64,000 bases of DNA from Mycobacterium heidelbergense (GTDB lineage Bacteria > Actinomycetota > Actinomycetes > Mycobacteriales > Mycobacteriaceae). The position numbers were made by a program, and so were the translations under genes. The notes beneath the pieces are model-generated. The model did not search any database, was not told where the DNA came from, and was given only the letters and a program-made list of their open reading frames with translations. Positions 45,356-55,100 of this stretch are shown in pieces (position 1 is the stretch's first letter; each line of letters starts with the position of its first letter). The DNA lies in contig NZ_AP022615.1 in assembly GCF_010730745.1 (NCBI RefSeq), positions 4,774,001 through 4,838,000 of the forward strand, read 5' to 3'.

Positions 45356-46398
45356 CAGGCACCCACCCCGAACGGCAGCGAGAACCGGACGTCGCCCTCG
45401 ACCATGTCCCGCATGTCCGGTATGCCGTTGCGGAACTGCAGGGTGCGCTCCAGGCCCATGCCGAACGCGAAGCCGGAGTAGGTGTCGGGGTCGATTCCGG
45501 CGGCCCGCAGCACGTTGGGATGCACCATTCCGCAGCCGCCCCACTCGACCCAGTCGGCGCCGCCCTTCTTGTCGGCGAACCAGACGTCGACCTCGGCGGA
45601 GGGTTCGGTGAACGGGAAGAAGTGGGGCCGGATCCGGGTGCGCGCGGTGGGCCCGAACTCGGCGCGCGCGAACGCGTCGAGCGTTCCGCGCAGATGCGCC
45701 ATGGACAGGCCGCGGTCCACCGCCAGGCCCTCGACCTGGTGGAAGACGGGCGTGTGGGTGGCGTCGAGCTCGTCGGTGCGGAACGTGCGGCCGATCGAGA
45801 TGATGTAGACGGGCAGCTCGCGCTCCAGCAGGGTGCGGACCTGCACCGGTGAGGTATGGGTGCGCAGCAGCTGCCGGGAATCTTCCGGCGCCACGTAGAA
45901 GGTGTCCTGTTCGCTGCGGGCGGGGTGGTCGGCGGGGAAGTTGAGGGCATCGAAGTTGAACTGCTCCGATTCGACCTCTGGGCCCTCGGCCAGCTCCCAC
46001 CCCATCGCGATGAAGGTGTCGGCGATGTGCTCGGCCAATATCGTGATCGGGTGCCGGGCGCCGGGCGGCTGCCGTGTCGACGGCAACGTGACGTCGATGG
46101 ATTCGGCGACCAGGACCGCGGCGTCGCGCTCGGCACGCAGCGCCGCCAGCCGTTCGTCGTAGCTGACTTGCGCCTCGCCGCGAGCGGCGTTGACGCGCCT
46201 ACCGGCATCGGCGCGCTCCTCCTTGGGCACGCCACCCAGCGATTGCCGTGCCAATGCCAGCGGCGAGCGATCACCGAGGTGCTCGGTCTTGACCCGTGCC
46301 AGCGCGTCGAGGTCGTCGGCGAGGGCGATGGCCCGCCGGGCGGCCGAAACCGCCTCGGTCAACGCTTCCGGCGAAAGGTCGACGGGTTGATCGCCCAC
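45355..46398 (-). CDS. pheS: Phenylalanine-tRNA ligase alpha subunit
   Basis: 347 residues from GTG at 46398. N-terminal coiled coil (~1-90) then the class II catalytic core: GARHPI (motif 1 area), RTHTSPVQVRTL (motif 2), and GFAFGMGLERTLQFRNGIPD with motif 3. The conserved tail DVRFSLPFGV is present. Charges tRNA(Phe) together with PheT. M. tuberculosis PheS begins a few residues later (at LSPEAL), so the first five residues are uncertain. I looked for a T-box or leader peptide in the 125 nt upstream and saw none. Confidence 0.96.
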   Translation of the reverse strand: MGDQPVDLSPEALTEAVSAARRAIALADDLDALARVKTEHLGDRSPLALARQSLGGVPKEERADAGRRVNAARGEAQVSYDERLAALRAERDAAVLVAESIDVTLPSTRQPPGARHPITILAEHIADTFIAMGWELAEGPEVESEQFNFDALNFPADHPARSEQDTFYVAPEDSRQLLRTHTSPVQVRTLLERELPVYIISIGRTFRTDELDATHTPVFHQVEGLAVDRGLSMAHLRGTLDAFARAEFGPTARTRIRPHFFPFTEPSAEVDVWFADKKGGADWVEWGGCGMVHPNVLRAAGIDPDTYSGFAFGMGLERTLQFRNGIPDMRDMVEGDVRFSLPFGVGA

Positions 46399-46523
46399 GC
46401 GGCGGCACTCTCCTTGCTGACGAGGCTGTTCGGAAGGGCTGGATTCGCCCGGCGCAAGTGCCGATCATAGGTGATTCGCCGGACGGCGCTCGGCGCGCGC
46501 TGCACAGGTGGGCGGCGAGGCGC

Positions 46524-47348
46524 CTAGCCGGCCATCACGGGCTGCGGACCCGTCAGCGTGTCGTCCGCCACCGGCAAAACCGGCAGGGCAGCGCGCCGGA
46601 CGGCGAGTTGGACGATCTTGTGGGCGGCCACCGCGCCCAGGAGGCCGAACGCCGGCGCGGCGGCCATCGTCGCCCAGTGGTGGGCCAGGACCAGGAAACC
46701 GAAGCCGGAGGACGCCGCCAGCATCAGGCACCGCACCGGCGTCCAATGGATCGGCTGCTGGAAGCGGGCGGACACCAGCACGCCCAGGACGACGGCGACG
46801 GTGTGACCCGCATCGGTGAAATCGCCGCCGATGATCGCCGCGGCCAGGCCGGCCGCGACCCACCAGCCGACCCAAGCCGCCCGCCAGCGTTGGGGAATCA
46901 CCGCCGTCATCGCCCCGAGCACCGCCAGGGCGCCATAGCTCATCCCGACGTCGCTGGCCCGGGTGATCGACAGCGGTAGCCAGCCGAACTCCACCGCCCC
47001 GGCAAGGGCGGCGGCGACGAGCAGCGTCGCCCCGATGTGCCCGACCAGGAACGCCACGACCAGCCGGATGGTGCGCAGGTGCAGCTCGGCCAGGGCGAGC
47101 AGGCAGGTCAGGAAGGGCAACCAGAAGTAGAGCGGACCGGCGTCGACCACCAGCGCGCTGCCCAACAGGGTTCCCACGTGGCCGTGGGCCAGGTTGTGCA
47201 GGTTGGTGCTGGCGCGCTGCACGAGGACGTCATGCGCGTGCGGGCCGAGCGTCAGGATGGCGCAGCTGACCGCAAGCAGGACCGCCACGTACCCCGCGGT
47301 GAACTGGACCCGGGCAAGCCGGGAGAAGATGCCCCCAATCATTGGCAT
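46524..47348 (-). CDS. Rhomboid-like multi-pass membrane protein (Rv1648-like)
   Basis: 274 residues with about six to seven hydrophobic segments, so an integral inner-membrane protein. Rhomboid-like elements: HGHVGTLLGSALVVD after the first helix, GMSYGALAVLG (Ser in a GxSxG-like turn) and a later membrane His in DAGHTVAVVLG. This is the pattern of the actinobacterial rhomboid-related family in which protease activity is unproven. The C-terminal ~30 residues are polar and cytoplasmic. It sits between the cyclase gene and pheS in the same order as Rv1647-Rv1648-pheS and starts 12 nt after the cyclase stop, so the two are probably co-transcribed. Confidence 0.8.
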   Translation of the reverse strand: MPMIGGIFSRLARVQFTAGYVAVLLAVSCAILTLGPHAHDVLVQRASTNLHNLAHGHVGTLLGSALVVDAGPLYFWLPFLTCLLALAELHLRTIRLVVAFLVGHIGATLLVAAALAGAVEFGWLPLSITRASDVGMSYGALAVLGAMTAVIPQRWRAAWVGWWVAAGLAAAIIGGDFTDAGHTVAVVLGVLVSARFQQPIHWTPVRCLMLAASSGFGFLVLAHHWATMAAAPAFGLLGAVAAHKIVQLAVRRAALPVLPVADDTLTGPQPVMAG

Positions 47349-47360
47349 CCATTATGTGGG

Positions 47361-48281
47361 CTAATTTGTTTCGGAAGTGTGATCGGACGCTGTCAACTCC
47401 CTAAGAGTCTTCAAGCGATATATCGCCAAGTCCGCGGGCACGCCGGCCGTTTTGGGCGCAAACAACGGTTTACGCGCGCGCTTGGCCACGACGCCCACTG
47501 CGTCCAGCTCGCTTCGCGGTATCAGGTCCAGCGTCGAGCTGGACACCATGACTCCGCCCTTGGTGGCGCGTTCCATGACGCGAGCGGCGACGTTGACGTC
47601 GACGCCGAGCCAGTCCGCGGCCATGCGCTGCGGCCGTCCGGTGTGGATCCCGACCCGCATCCTCGGCGTATAGCCCGCGACCTCAACCGATTTCAGCGAC
47701 TCCTTGGCGACCAGCACGGCCCGCAGGGCGACGGTCGGATCGCGGAACACGGCCATGATGCCGTCGCCCATCCGTTTGACGATGTGCCCACCGGCGTCCA
47801 GCAGCGGCGGCTCGATGGCGCGCGCCACCTGCCGCAGCAGGGCCAGGGCCGCCTCGTCGCCCGCGTGCAGCGACCACGTCGAGAAGCCGACCAGGTCGGT
47901 GAATACCAGCGTGACCTCCGGGTTTGCCGGCCGGCGGGACACCGCCTCCGTCAGCGCCTGCCATACCTGCAGCACACCCAGGCTGACCTCGCGCGACGCC
48001 GCATCGCGATCCCCCAGCAGGCGGTCGGCGGCCCGCGCCGCGGCGCGCGGACCACCCTCGCCCGCGGTGGACAACGGATCGCCGAACTCAGGGTCCCCGG
48101 GCAACAGCCGTCGGGCCCGCCGGACCAACGACACCACGCCGGGGCTGCGATTTGTGCTGCTCAGCCACTGCGCCGCGGTGTGAATCGATACGGGAGAGCG
48201 CCGTCTTGACCCCGAGGGCGCCAGGGTGGTCACCGATTGCTCAGGCTCGCCCGGGTCCGGATCGCGAGGCGCGAGGTCCAC
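47361..48281 (-). CDS. Class III adenylate/guanylate cyclase (Rv1647-like)
   Basis: 306 residues from GTG at 48281; no better start or strong ribosome site is visible, so the exact N-terminus is uncertain. The C-terminal ~190 residues are a cyclase homology domain: metal-binding Asp in VFTDLVGFS and in MGDGIMAVF, purine-specifying Lys in IVKRMGDG and Asp in WLGVDVNVAARV, and the transition-state Asn/Arg in that last motif. All canonical residues are there, so it should be an active adenylyl cyclase. There is no membrane helix; the N-terminal ~100 residues may be regulatory. M. tuberculosis has PE17 between this gene and Rv1645c; here that space is a 201-nt intergenic region. Confidence 0.9.
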   Translation of the reverse strand: MDLAPRDPDPGEPEQSVTTLAPSGSRRRSPVSIHTAAQWLSSTNRSPGVVSLVRRARRLLPGDPEFGDPLSTAGEGGPRAAARAADRLLGDRDAASREVSLGVLQVWQALTEAVSRRPANPEVTLVFTDLVGFSTWSLHAGDEAALALLRQVARAIEPPLLDAGGHIVKRMGDGIMAVFRDPTVALRAVLVAKESLKSVEVAGYTPRMRVGIHTGRPQRMAADWLGVDVNVAARVMERATKGGVMVSSSTLDLIPRSELDAVGVVAKRARKPLFAPKTAGVPADLAIYRLKTLRELTASDHTSETN

Positions 48282-48425
48282 GTCGCCAGGTTAGGTGGTC
48301 TCCGCGGACGCGGGCAATGACAGTCGCCGCGTTTGTGTCACATCTCGCACCAAACCGGCTGATCACGAGCTTGGCACGGCACTGTGGAAACTCCGTAACA
48401 CGCTCTGCGCCACCGGCCGAAATCG

Positions 48426-48454
48426 TAGACAACATACGTTGTCAAAGTTATCGT
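48426..48454 (+). promoter_or_regulatory. Promoter with overlapping operator for the DUF2236 gene
   Basis: -35 TAGACA (48426-48431), 17-nt spacer, -10 TATCGT (48449-48454). The palindrome GACAACATACGTTGTC (48428-48443, 6-bp arms, 4-nt spacer) covers the -35 and most of the spacer, a layout expected for a TetR-type repressor site. The 5' UTR to 48483 contains AGGAGG at 48472-48477. Confidence 0.65.
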
Positions 48455-48482
48455 GGGCGCAGTGAGGCTCCAGGAGGCCGAG

Positions 48483-49550
48483 ATGACTGCCATTCCAACG
48501 ACATCCGCCGATCCGCTCGGACCCGACTCGCTCACCTGGAAGTATTTCGGTGACCTTCGCACCGGAATGATGGGCGTCTGGATCGGGGCGATCCAGAACA
48601 TGTATCCGGAGCTCGGCGCGGCCGTCGAAGAGCATTCGATCTTGCTGCGGGAGCCGCTGCAGCGGGTGGCGCGGTCGGTGTATCCCATCATGGGCGTGGT
48701 CTACGACGGTGACCGGGCGGCGGAGACCGGTCAGCAGATCAAGAGCTATCACCGCACCATCAAGGGCGTCGACACGGCGGGGCGCCGCTATCACGCGCTG
48801 AACCCGGAAACCTTCTACTGGGCGCACGCCACGTTCTTCATGCTGGTGATCAAGGTGGCCGAGTACTTCTGCGGGGGGTTGACCGAGGACGAGAAGCGAC
48901 AGTTGTTCGACGAGCACGTGCAGTGGTACCGACAGTATGGGATGAGCATGCGGCCGGTGCCCGGCTCGTGGGAGGAATTTCAGGAGTACTGGGACCGGGT
49001 GTGCCGCGAGGAGCTGGAAATCAACCAGGCGACGCTGGACATCTTCCGGATCCGGATTCCCAAACCGAAGTTCGTCCTGATGCCGACGCCGATCTGGGAC
49101 CAGCTGTTCCGGCCGTTGGTGGCCGGTCAGCGCTGGATCGCGGCGGGGCTGTTCGAACCCGCGATTCGCGAGAAGGCGGGAATGCACTGGACACCGGGCG
49201 ACGAGGTGTTGCTGCGCCTGTTCGGCAAGCTCGTCGAGCTGGCTTTCCTCGCGGTTCCCGACGAAATCCGGCTGCACCCGCGCGCGCTGGCCGCCTACCG
49301 CCGCGCCGAAGGACGGCTTCCCGGCGACGCGCCGCTGGTCGAGGCGCCGGCGTTCATGGGCCCGCCGCGCGACCGCCGCGGGCTGCCGATGCACTACTTT
49401 CCCCCGGGTTCCCAGCCGTCCCTGCGCTCCGCCCTTGACCCGGCCCTCCAACCCGCTCGGGTCATCCTGGAGCGCGCCGGCTCGCTGGTGCACGGCACGC
49501 TGTCGCTGGCCGGTCTGCGGCCCGCCCGGGGCCCCACCAAGGCCGCGTGA
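48483..49550 (+). CDS. DUF2236 (MpaB/Rv1645c-type) oxygenase-like protein
   Basis: 355 residues from ATG at 48483, with AGGAGG 5 nt upstream. The conserved DUF2236 core spans residues ~20-260: ARSVYPIMGVVYDG, a RxxH-like HRTIKGVDTAG, and NPETFYWAHATF, the His/Arg residues that in related proteins (latex-clearing protein, MpaB) surround a heme or metal. Biochemical function is not known; members are annotated as putative ER-type oxygenases or rubber oxygenase relatives. No signal peptide. It is transcribed alone from a promoter that carries an operator-like palindrome, and its stop abuts the tsnR stop with no gap. Confidence 0.85.
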   Translation: MTAIPTTSADPLGPDSLTWKYFGDLRTGMMGVWIGAIQNMYPELGAAVEEHSILLREPLQRVARSVYPIMGVVYDGDRAAETGQQIKSYHRTIKGVDTAGRRYHALNPETFYWAHATFFMLVIKVAEYFCGGLTEDEKRQLFDEHVQWYRQYGMSMRPVPGSWEEFQEYWDRVCREELEINQATLDIFRIRIPKPKFVLMPTPIWDQLFRPLVAGQRWIAAGLFEPAIREKAGMHWTPGDEVLLRLFGKLVELAFLAVPDEIRLHPRALAAYRRAEGRLPGDAPLVEAPAFMGPPRDRRGLPMHYFPPGSQPSLRSALDPALQPARVILERAGSLVHGTLSLAGLRPARGPTKAA

Positions 49551-50345
49551 CTAGGGCCGCCGCAGCGGACGCAGGGCCTGTGCGCTCTGGTACAGGCAGA
49601 TGGCCGCGGCGGCGGCCACGTTCAGGCTCTCCGCGCCGCCGGACATCGGGATGCGCACGCGCCGGTCGGCGGCCGCCGCGATCTCGGCCGATAAACCGTG
49701 CGCTTCGGACCCGAACAACCAGGCCGTCGGCGCGGCGAGGTCGGCCTCGTCGAGGCGCGTCTGCCCGTCGACCGTGGAGGCCAGCAGCTGCAGCCCGGCG
49801 TCGCGCAACGCGGTGACCGCGGCGTGGGCGTCGGGCGAGACGACGACCGGGACCGAGAACGTGCTGCCGGCCGCCGCGCGCAGACACTTGCCGTTGTACG
49901 GGTCGACGCCGTGCCCGGCAAGGATCACCGCCCCCGCGCCCATGGCGTCGGCGATGCGGATCAGCGTGCCCGCGTTGCCCGGCTCGCCGACCCCGACGGC
50001 AACCGCGACCAGGCGGGGCGAACCGGCCAGCGCATCATCCAGCCGGGTCTCCGGCATGTCGCACACCGCCACCAATCCGGTCGGGGTGACGGTGTCGGAG
50101 AGCGCTTTGGCGGCCCGCTCGCTGACCGGATGGATGGGGCACCGCAGCGTGTCGAGCAAAGACGCGTATCGCTGCGCCGCGAGTTCGGTGACGAGCACCT
50201 CGCGGACCAACCCGCGAGCCGAGGCCGCCTCGACCAGGTTGGGGCCCTCGGCGAGGAATCGTCTCGCGCGCCGGCGGCCGGCGTGCCGATGCAGTTTGAC
50301 CGCCGCGGCCACCCTGGCCGAGCGTTCGGTGAGCGCCGCCGGCAT
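49551..50345 (-). CDS. tsnR: TrmH/SpoU-family RNA 2'-O-methyltransferase
   Basis: 264 residues from ATG at 50345, 8 nt after rplT; the frame is open upstream into rplT but that is a shadow. N-terminal SpoU substrate-binding domain (~10-100), then the knotted SPOUT domain: motif 1 GEPGNAGTLIRIADA, motif 2 LFGSEAHGLSAE, motif 3 IPMSGGAESLNVAAAAAI with the AdoMet-binding Ser-Leu-Asn. Methylates a ribose 2'-OH in rRNA or tRNA; the name tsnR (thiostrepton-resistance type) is carried over from M. tuberculosis and the actual target is unproven. Same transcript as infC-rpmI-rplT. Confidence 0.93.
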   Translation of the reverse strand: MPAALTERSARVAAAVKLHRHAGRRRARRFLAEGPNLVEAASARGLVREVLVTELAAQRYASLLDTLRCPIHPVSERAAKALSDTVTPTGLVAVCDMPETRLDDALAGSPRLVAVAVGVGEPGNAGTLIRIADAMGAGAVILAGHGVDPYNGKCLRAAAGSTFSVPVVVSPDAHAAVTALRDAGLQLLASTVDGQTRLDEADLAAPTAWLFGSEAHGLSAEIAAAADRRVRIPMSGGAESLNVAAAAAICLYQSAQALRPLRRP

Positions 50346-50353
50346 GGCGGCGG

Positions 50354-50749
50354 CTAAGCGGCCTCTCCGGAATCCGAGGGGGCGTTGACGTCCTCGGGCA
50401 ACGCCGCGCGGGCGACCTCGACGAGCGCGGTGAACGCCGCCGGGTCGGTGATCGCGATGTCGGCGAGGTTCTTGCGGTCGACCTCGACACCCGCGGCCTT
50501 GAGGCCCTGGATCAGCCGGTTGTAGGTGATGTCGTTGGCCCGCGCCGCCGCGTTGATCCGCGAGATCCACAGCTTGCGGAACTCGCCCTTGCGCGCGCGG
50601 CGGTCGCGGTAGGCGTAGTTCAGCGAATGCAGCTGCTGCTCTTTGGCTTTGCGGTAGAGCCGGGATCGCTGGCCGCGATAACCTTTCGAGGCCTTCAGGA
50701 TGCTGCGCCTCTTCTTGTGGGCGTTGACCGCCCGCTTCACGCGTGCCAT
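50354..50749 (-). CDS. rplT: 50S ribosomal protein L20
   Basis: 131 residues beginning MARVKRAVNAHKKRR; the basic N-terminal extension followed by the helical domain of L20 (SLNYAYRDRRARKGEFRKLWISRINAA) is fully conserved. Binds 23S rRNA domain II early in 50S assembly. In several bacteria L20 also binds the infC operon leader and represses its own expression, which is relevant to the structured leader upstream of infC. The last ~12 residues are a variable acidic tail. Confidence 0.98.
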   Translation of the reverse strand: MARVKRAVNAHKKRRSILKASKGYRGQRSRLYRKAKEQQLHSLNYAYRDRRARKGEFRKLWISRINAAARANDITYNRLIQGLKAAGVEVDRKNLADIAITDPAAFTALVEVARAALPEDVNAPSDSGEAA

Positions 50750-50804
50750 GGATGTTCCTACTCTCGTTCGGGCAGTAAATGGGGTCCGTAAATGGGTGCG
50801 GTGG

Positions 50805-50999
50805 TCAGCCGTTCAGCAACGCGTTGACCCGCTTGGTGTCGTTGGCCGACACCACCGTGCGGCCGTCCAGCCGCCGGGTTCGTTTGGTCGGCTTGTGCTC
50901 GAGCAGGTGTCGACGATTGGCTTTCTGCCGGACGATCTTGCCGGCGCCGGTGCGCCGGAACCGCTTCGACGCCCCGCTGTGGGTCTTGGCCTTGGGCAT
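50805..50999 (-). CDS. rpmI: 50S ribosomal protein L35
   Basis: 64 residues, MPKAKTHSGASKRFRRTG..., the complete L35 sequence with the basic ILEHK-like LLEHKPTKRTRRL segment. Structural protein of the large subunit. Lies between infC (53-nt gap) and rplT (55-nt gap) in the universal infC-rpmI-rplT order. Confidence 0.98.
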   Translation of the reverse strand: MPKAKTHSGASKRFRRTGAGKIVRQKANRRHLLEHKPTKRTRRLDGRTVVSANDTKRVNALLNG

Positions 51000-51052
51000 G
51001 TTTCCTCTGTTCTTGCGGTACTGGGGTTCTCGCTGTTGTCGTTGTCAGGTCA

Positions 51053-51661
<609 letters not shown>

Positions 51662-51664
<3 letters not shown>

Positions 51665-51677
51665 GGGGCCTCCCTTG
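51662..51677 (-). promoter_or_regulatory. Ribosome binding site and AUC initiation codon of infC
   Basis: On the - strand AAGGGAGG is followed by CCCC and the ATC codon. The strong Shine-Dalgarno at ideal spacing decides the start. A 10-nt direct repeat (CCCAACAAGG twice) ends in this ribosome site. Confidence 0.85.
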
Positions 51678-51765
51678 TTGGGCCTTGTTGGGCTTCTGTC
51701 GTTCTCCGGTCGCGGCCAGTGCCCAAGCCCATCGGAGAGTCAGCGGTGGTACACCACACACCAGC

Positions 51766-51860
51766 AAAAAAGCCCTGCACAGCAGGGCCCAATGCCGACC
51801 GATCGCGGCTTGAAACCAGTCAAGCCGCCCGCGCCGGGCGCGGAACAGGCAGGTGCCTGT
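51766..51860 (-). ncRNA. Structured infC leader ending in an intrinsic terminator (attenuator)
   Basis: Reading the - strand: hairpin ACAGGCA/TGCCTGT (51845-51860), hairpin GGCTTGA/TCAAGCC (51807-51826), then GCCCTGC-TGT-GCAGGGC (51772-51788) followed by six U (51766-51771), a textbook terminator about 100 nt before the infC start. No gene lies upstream on this strand, so it must act as a conditional terminator in the infC leader. L20-mediated control, as known for Firmicute L20 leaders, is one option; no sequence-family match is claimed. Confidence 0.75.
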
Positions 51861-52097
51861 GACCGGACCGCTGAGCCTCGGAAAACGGTCTCGGCCAGCG
51901 GTGGGAGCGGGACTCCACTTACTATCCCCGGTCCAGGCCGGGATGGTCGCAGCCGTCAGTTTAGCAGCCGTGACGCGTCTTCCAGCACCTCCGGTGCCGG
52001 ACGGGCGTTCCAGGCGCATTACACCCGTTCGCCAAACCGGGCCGATTGCCCCCCGCGACTCTTGGCGCTTCGCCAGGATTTTCATGGGTTGAAGGCA

Positions 52098-52103
52098 TAT
52101 CCT
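52098..52103 (+). promoter_or_regulatory. -10 box TATCCT of lysX (leaderless layout)
   Basis: TATCCT fits TANNNT and lies 8 nt before the GTG at 52112, with no ribosome binding site between. Transcription would begin at or just before the start codon. Confidence 0.5.
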
Positions 52104-52111
52104 CGCGGTCT

Positions 52112-55100
52112 GTGACACTCGCTTCTTCTCATCCGCGGCCGCGTTCGGGGCCTCGTTCGGGCGGCCAGTCGAGTTCCCGGTATCGCTGGGTGCCGGCGGC
52201 GGCCGGCTGGACGGTCGGCGTCATCGCCACCCTGTCACTGCTCGCCAGCGTGTCACCCCTGATCCGGTGGCTGATCAAGGTTCCGCGCGAATTCATCAAC
52301 GACTATCTGTTCAACTTCCCCGACACCAGCATCGCCTGGTCGTTCGTGCTGGCACTGCTGGCCGCGGCGCTCACCGCGCGCAAACGCATCGCCTGGCTGC
52401 TGCTGCTCGGCAACATGGTCCTCGCCGCCGCGCTGAACGCCGCCGACATCGCCGCCGGGGGCAACACCGCGGCCGAGTCGTTCGGCGAAAACCTCGGATT
52501 CGCCGTGCACATCGTCGCGATCGTCCTGCTGGTCCTGGCCTATCGCCAGTTCTGGGCCAAGGTGCGCAGGGGCGCGCTGGTCAAGGCGGCCGGGGTGTTG
52601 GTCGCCGGGGACGTCATCGGGATCCTGGCGTCCTGGGGCCTGGTCGAGATGTGGCCGGGCACGCTGGCGCCGGATTCCCGCTTTTGGTACGTGGTCAACC
52701 GGGTGGTCGGGTTCTCCCTCGTCGATCCCGACGCGTTCACCGGCCGGCCGCACGTCCTTCTCAACGCGATCTTCGGGTTGTTCGGCGCGCTCGCGCTCAT
52801 CGCGGCGACGATCGTGTTGTTCCAGTCGCAGCGCGCCGACAACGCGTTGACCGGGGAGGACGAGTCCGCCATCCGGGGGTTGCTCGAGCTGTACGGCAAG
52901 AACGACTCGCTGGGCTACTTCGCGACCCGCCGCGACAAGTCGGTGGTGTTCGCGCACAGCGGCCGCGCTGCGATCACCTACCGGGTCGAGGTCGGCGTCT
53001 GCCTCGCCAGCGGCGACCCGGTGGGCGACCCGAGGGCATGGCCGCAGGCGATCGACGCGTGGCTGGAGTTGTGCCAGACCTACGGCTGGGCGCCCGGTGT
53101 CATGGGCGCCAGTTCGCTGGGCGCCCAGGCATTTCGTGAGGCCGGGCTCAACGCCCTGGAACTGGGCGACGAGGCGATTCTGCGGCCCTCCGATTTCAAG
53201 CTGTCCGGCCCCGACATGCGCGGCGTGCGCCAGGCGGTGACGCGGGCCCGCCGAGCCGGACTGACGGTGCGCATCCGGCGGCACCGCGACATCTCCGCCG
53301 ACGAGATGGCCGACACCATTTCGCGCGCCGACGCCTGGCGCGACACCCAAACCGAGCGCGGCTTTTCGATGGCGCTGGGCCGGCTCGGCGATCCGGCCGA
53401 CGGGGACTGCCTGCTGGTCGAGGCGCTGGACCGCGACGGCCGGGTGGCCGCGATGCTGTCGTTGGTGCCGTGGGGGAACACCGGCGCCTCCCTGGACCTG
53501 ATGCGCCGGTCGCCGCAATCCCCCAACGGCACCATCGAACTCATGGTCAGCGACCTCGCGCTGAACGCGGAAACCCTTGGCATCACGCGTATTTCGCTGA
53601 ATTTTGCCATGTTCCGGTCCGCGTTCGAGCAGGGCGCCCAGCTCGGCGCCGGCCCGGTCGCGCGGCTGTGGCGCGGGTTTTTGCTGTTCTTCTCGCGGTG
53701 GTGGCAGCTGGAGACGCTGTACCGCTCGAACATGAAGTACCAGCCCGAATGGGTGCCCCGCTACGCGTGCTACGAGGACGCCCGGCTGATCCCCCGCGTC
53801 GGCGTCGCCTCGGCCCTCGCGGAGGGTTTCCTCGTGTTGCCGTTCGGCCGGCGCAAGACGCACACCGGCCATCACCCGGCCGTCCCGCCCCGGCTGGCCG
53901 AATCCGGGCTGCTGCACCACGACGGGTCGACGCCCGATGTGAGCGGGCTGCAACGCAGAGCGAGCGCCGCCGAGGCGGAGGAGACCAGAGCCCGCCTGCC
54001 GGAACAGGTGCGGGTGCGGCTGACCAAGCTGAAAACCTTGCAGCGCCACGGGGTTGACGCCTATCCGGTGGGAACCCCGCCCAGCCACACCGTCGCCCGC
54101 GCGCTCGACGCCGACGACCAGGAAAACGTCTCGATGTCCGGCCGGATATTGCGGATCCGCGACTACGGCGGCGTGTTGTTCGCCCAGCTGCGGGACTGGT
54201 CGGGCGAAATGCAAGTGCTGCTGGATAATTCACACCTGGAGCACGGCCGCACCGCCGATTTCACCGCGGCCATCGATCTCGGTGACCTGGTCGAGGTGAC
54301 CGGGCACATGGGCTTTTCCAAGAACGGGACCCGCTCGTTGATCGTGCGGGACTGGCGGATGATCGGGAAGTGCCTGCGGCCCTTGCCGAACAAGTGGAAG
54401 GGGCTGACCGACCCCGAGGCGCGGGTGCGGACCCGCTATGTCGACCTGGCGGTCAATCCCGAGTCGCGAGAGCTGATCAAGGCCCGCAGCAGCGTGTTGC
54501 GCTCCGTGCGGGAAACGCTGTTCGCCAAGGGGTTCATCGAGGTCGAGACGCCGATCCTGCAGCAGATCCACGGCGGGGCCACCGCCCGGCCGTTCGTCAC
54601 CCACATCAACACCTACGACATGGACCTGTTCTTGCGCATCGCGCCGGAACTCTACCTGAAGCGGTTGTGCGTCGGCGGCGTGGAGCGGGTGTTCGAACTG
54701 GGCCGGGCCTTCCGCAACGAGGGTGTGGACTTCAGCCACAACCCCGAGTTCACCCTGCTGGAGGCCTACCAGGCGCACGCCGACTACACGGTGTGGATCG
54801 ACGGCTGCCGCGAGCTCATCCAGAACGCCGCCCAGGCCGCCAACGGTGAGCAGACCGTGCTGCGGCCCGGCGGCCCAGGAACCAGTGGCCGCCTCGAACC
54901 GGTCGACATCTCCGGCGTCTGGCCGGTGAAGACCGTGTACGACGCGGTATCCGAGGCGCTCGGCGAACGCATCGACCCCGACACCTCGCTGGCCGCCTTG
55001 CGCAGGCTCTCCGACGCCGCCCGCATCCCGTACCGGGCGCACTGGGACACCGGCGCGGTGGTGCTGGAACTCTACGAACACCTCGTGGAGGACCGGACCG

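Larger units (their letters stand above)
51665..52111. other. Divergent regulatory region between infC and lysX
   Basis: 447 nt without a gene. Holds the infC leader and attenuator on the - strand and the -10 box of lysX at its right end. The middle part (about 51870-52085) should contain the infC promoter, but I cannot place a -10 with confidence. Confidence 0.6.

Noticed and set aside
45339..46274. 311-codon - strand frame over pheS
   Set aside because: Out-of-frame shadow of pheS; Ser/Arg/Pro-rich and without motifs.
46399..46523. T-box or Phe leader peptide upstream of pheS
   Set aside because: No T-box core, no Phe-codon run and no terminator in the 125-nt gap.
48363..49493. 376-codon - strand frame opposite the DUF2236 gene
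   Set aside because: Antisense shadow; the + strand gene has a promoter, ribosome site and conserved motifs.
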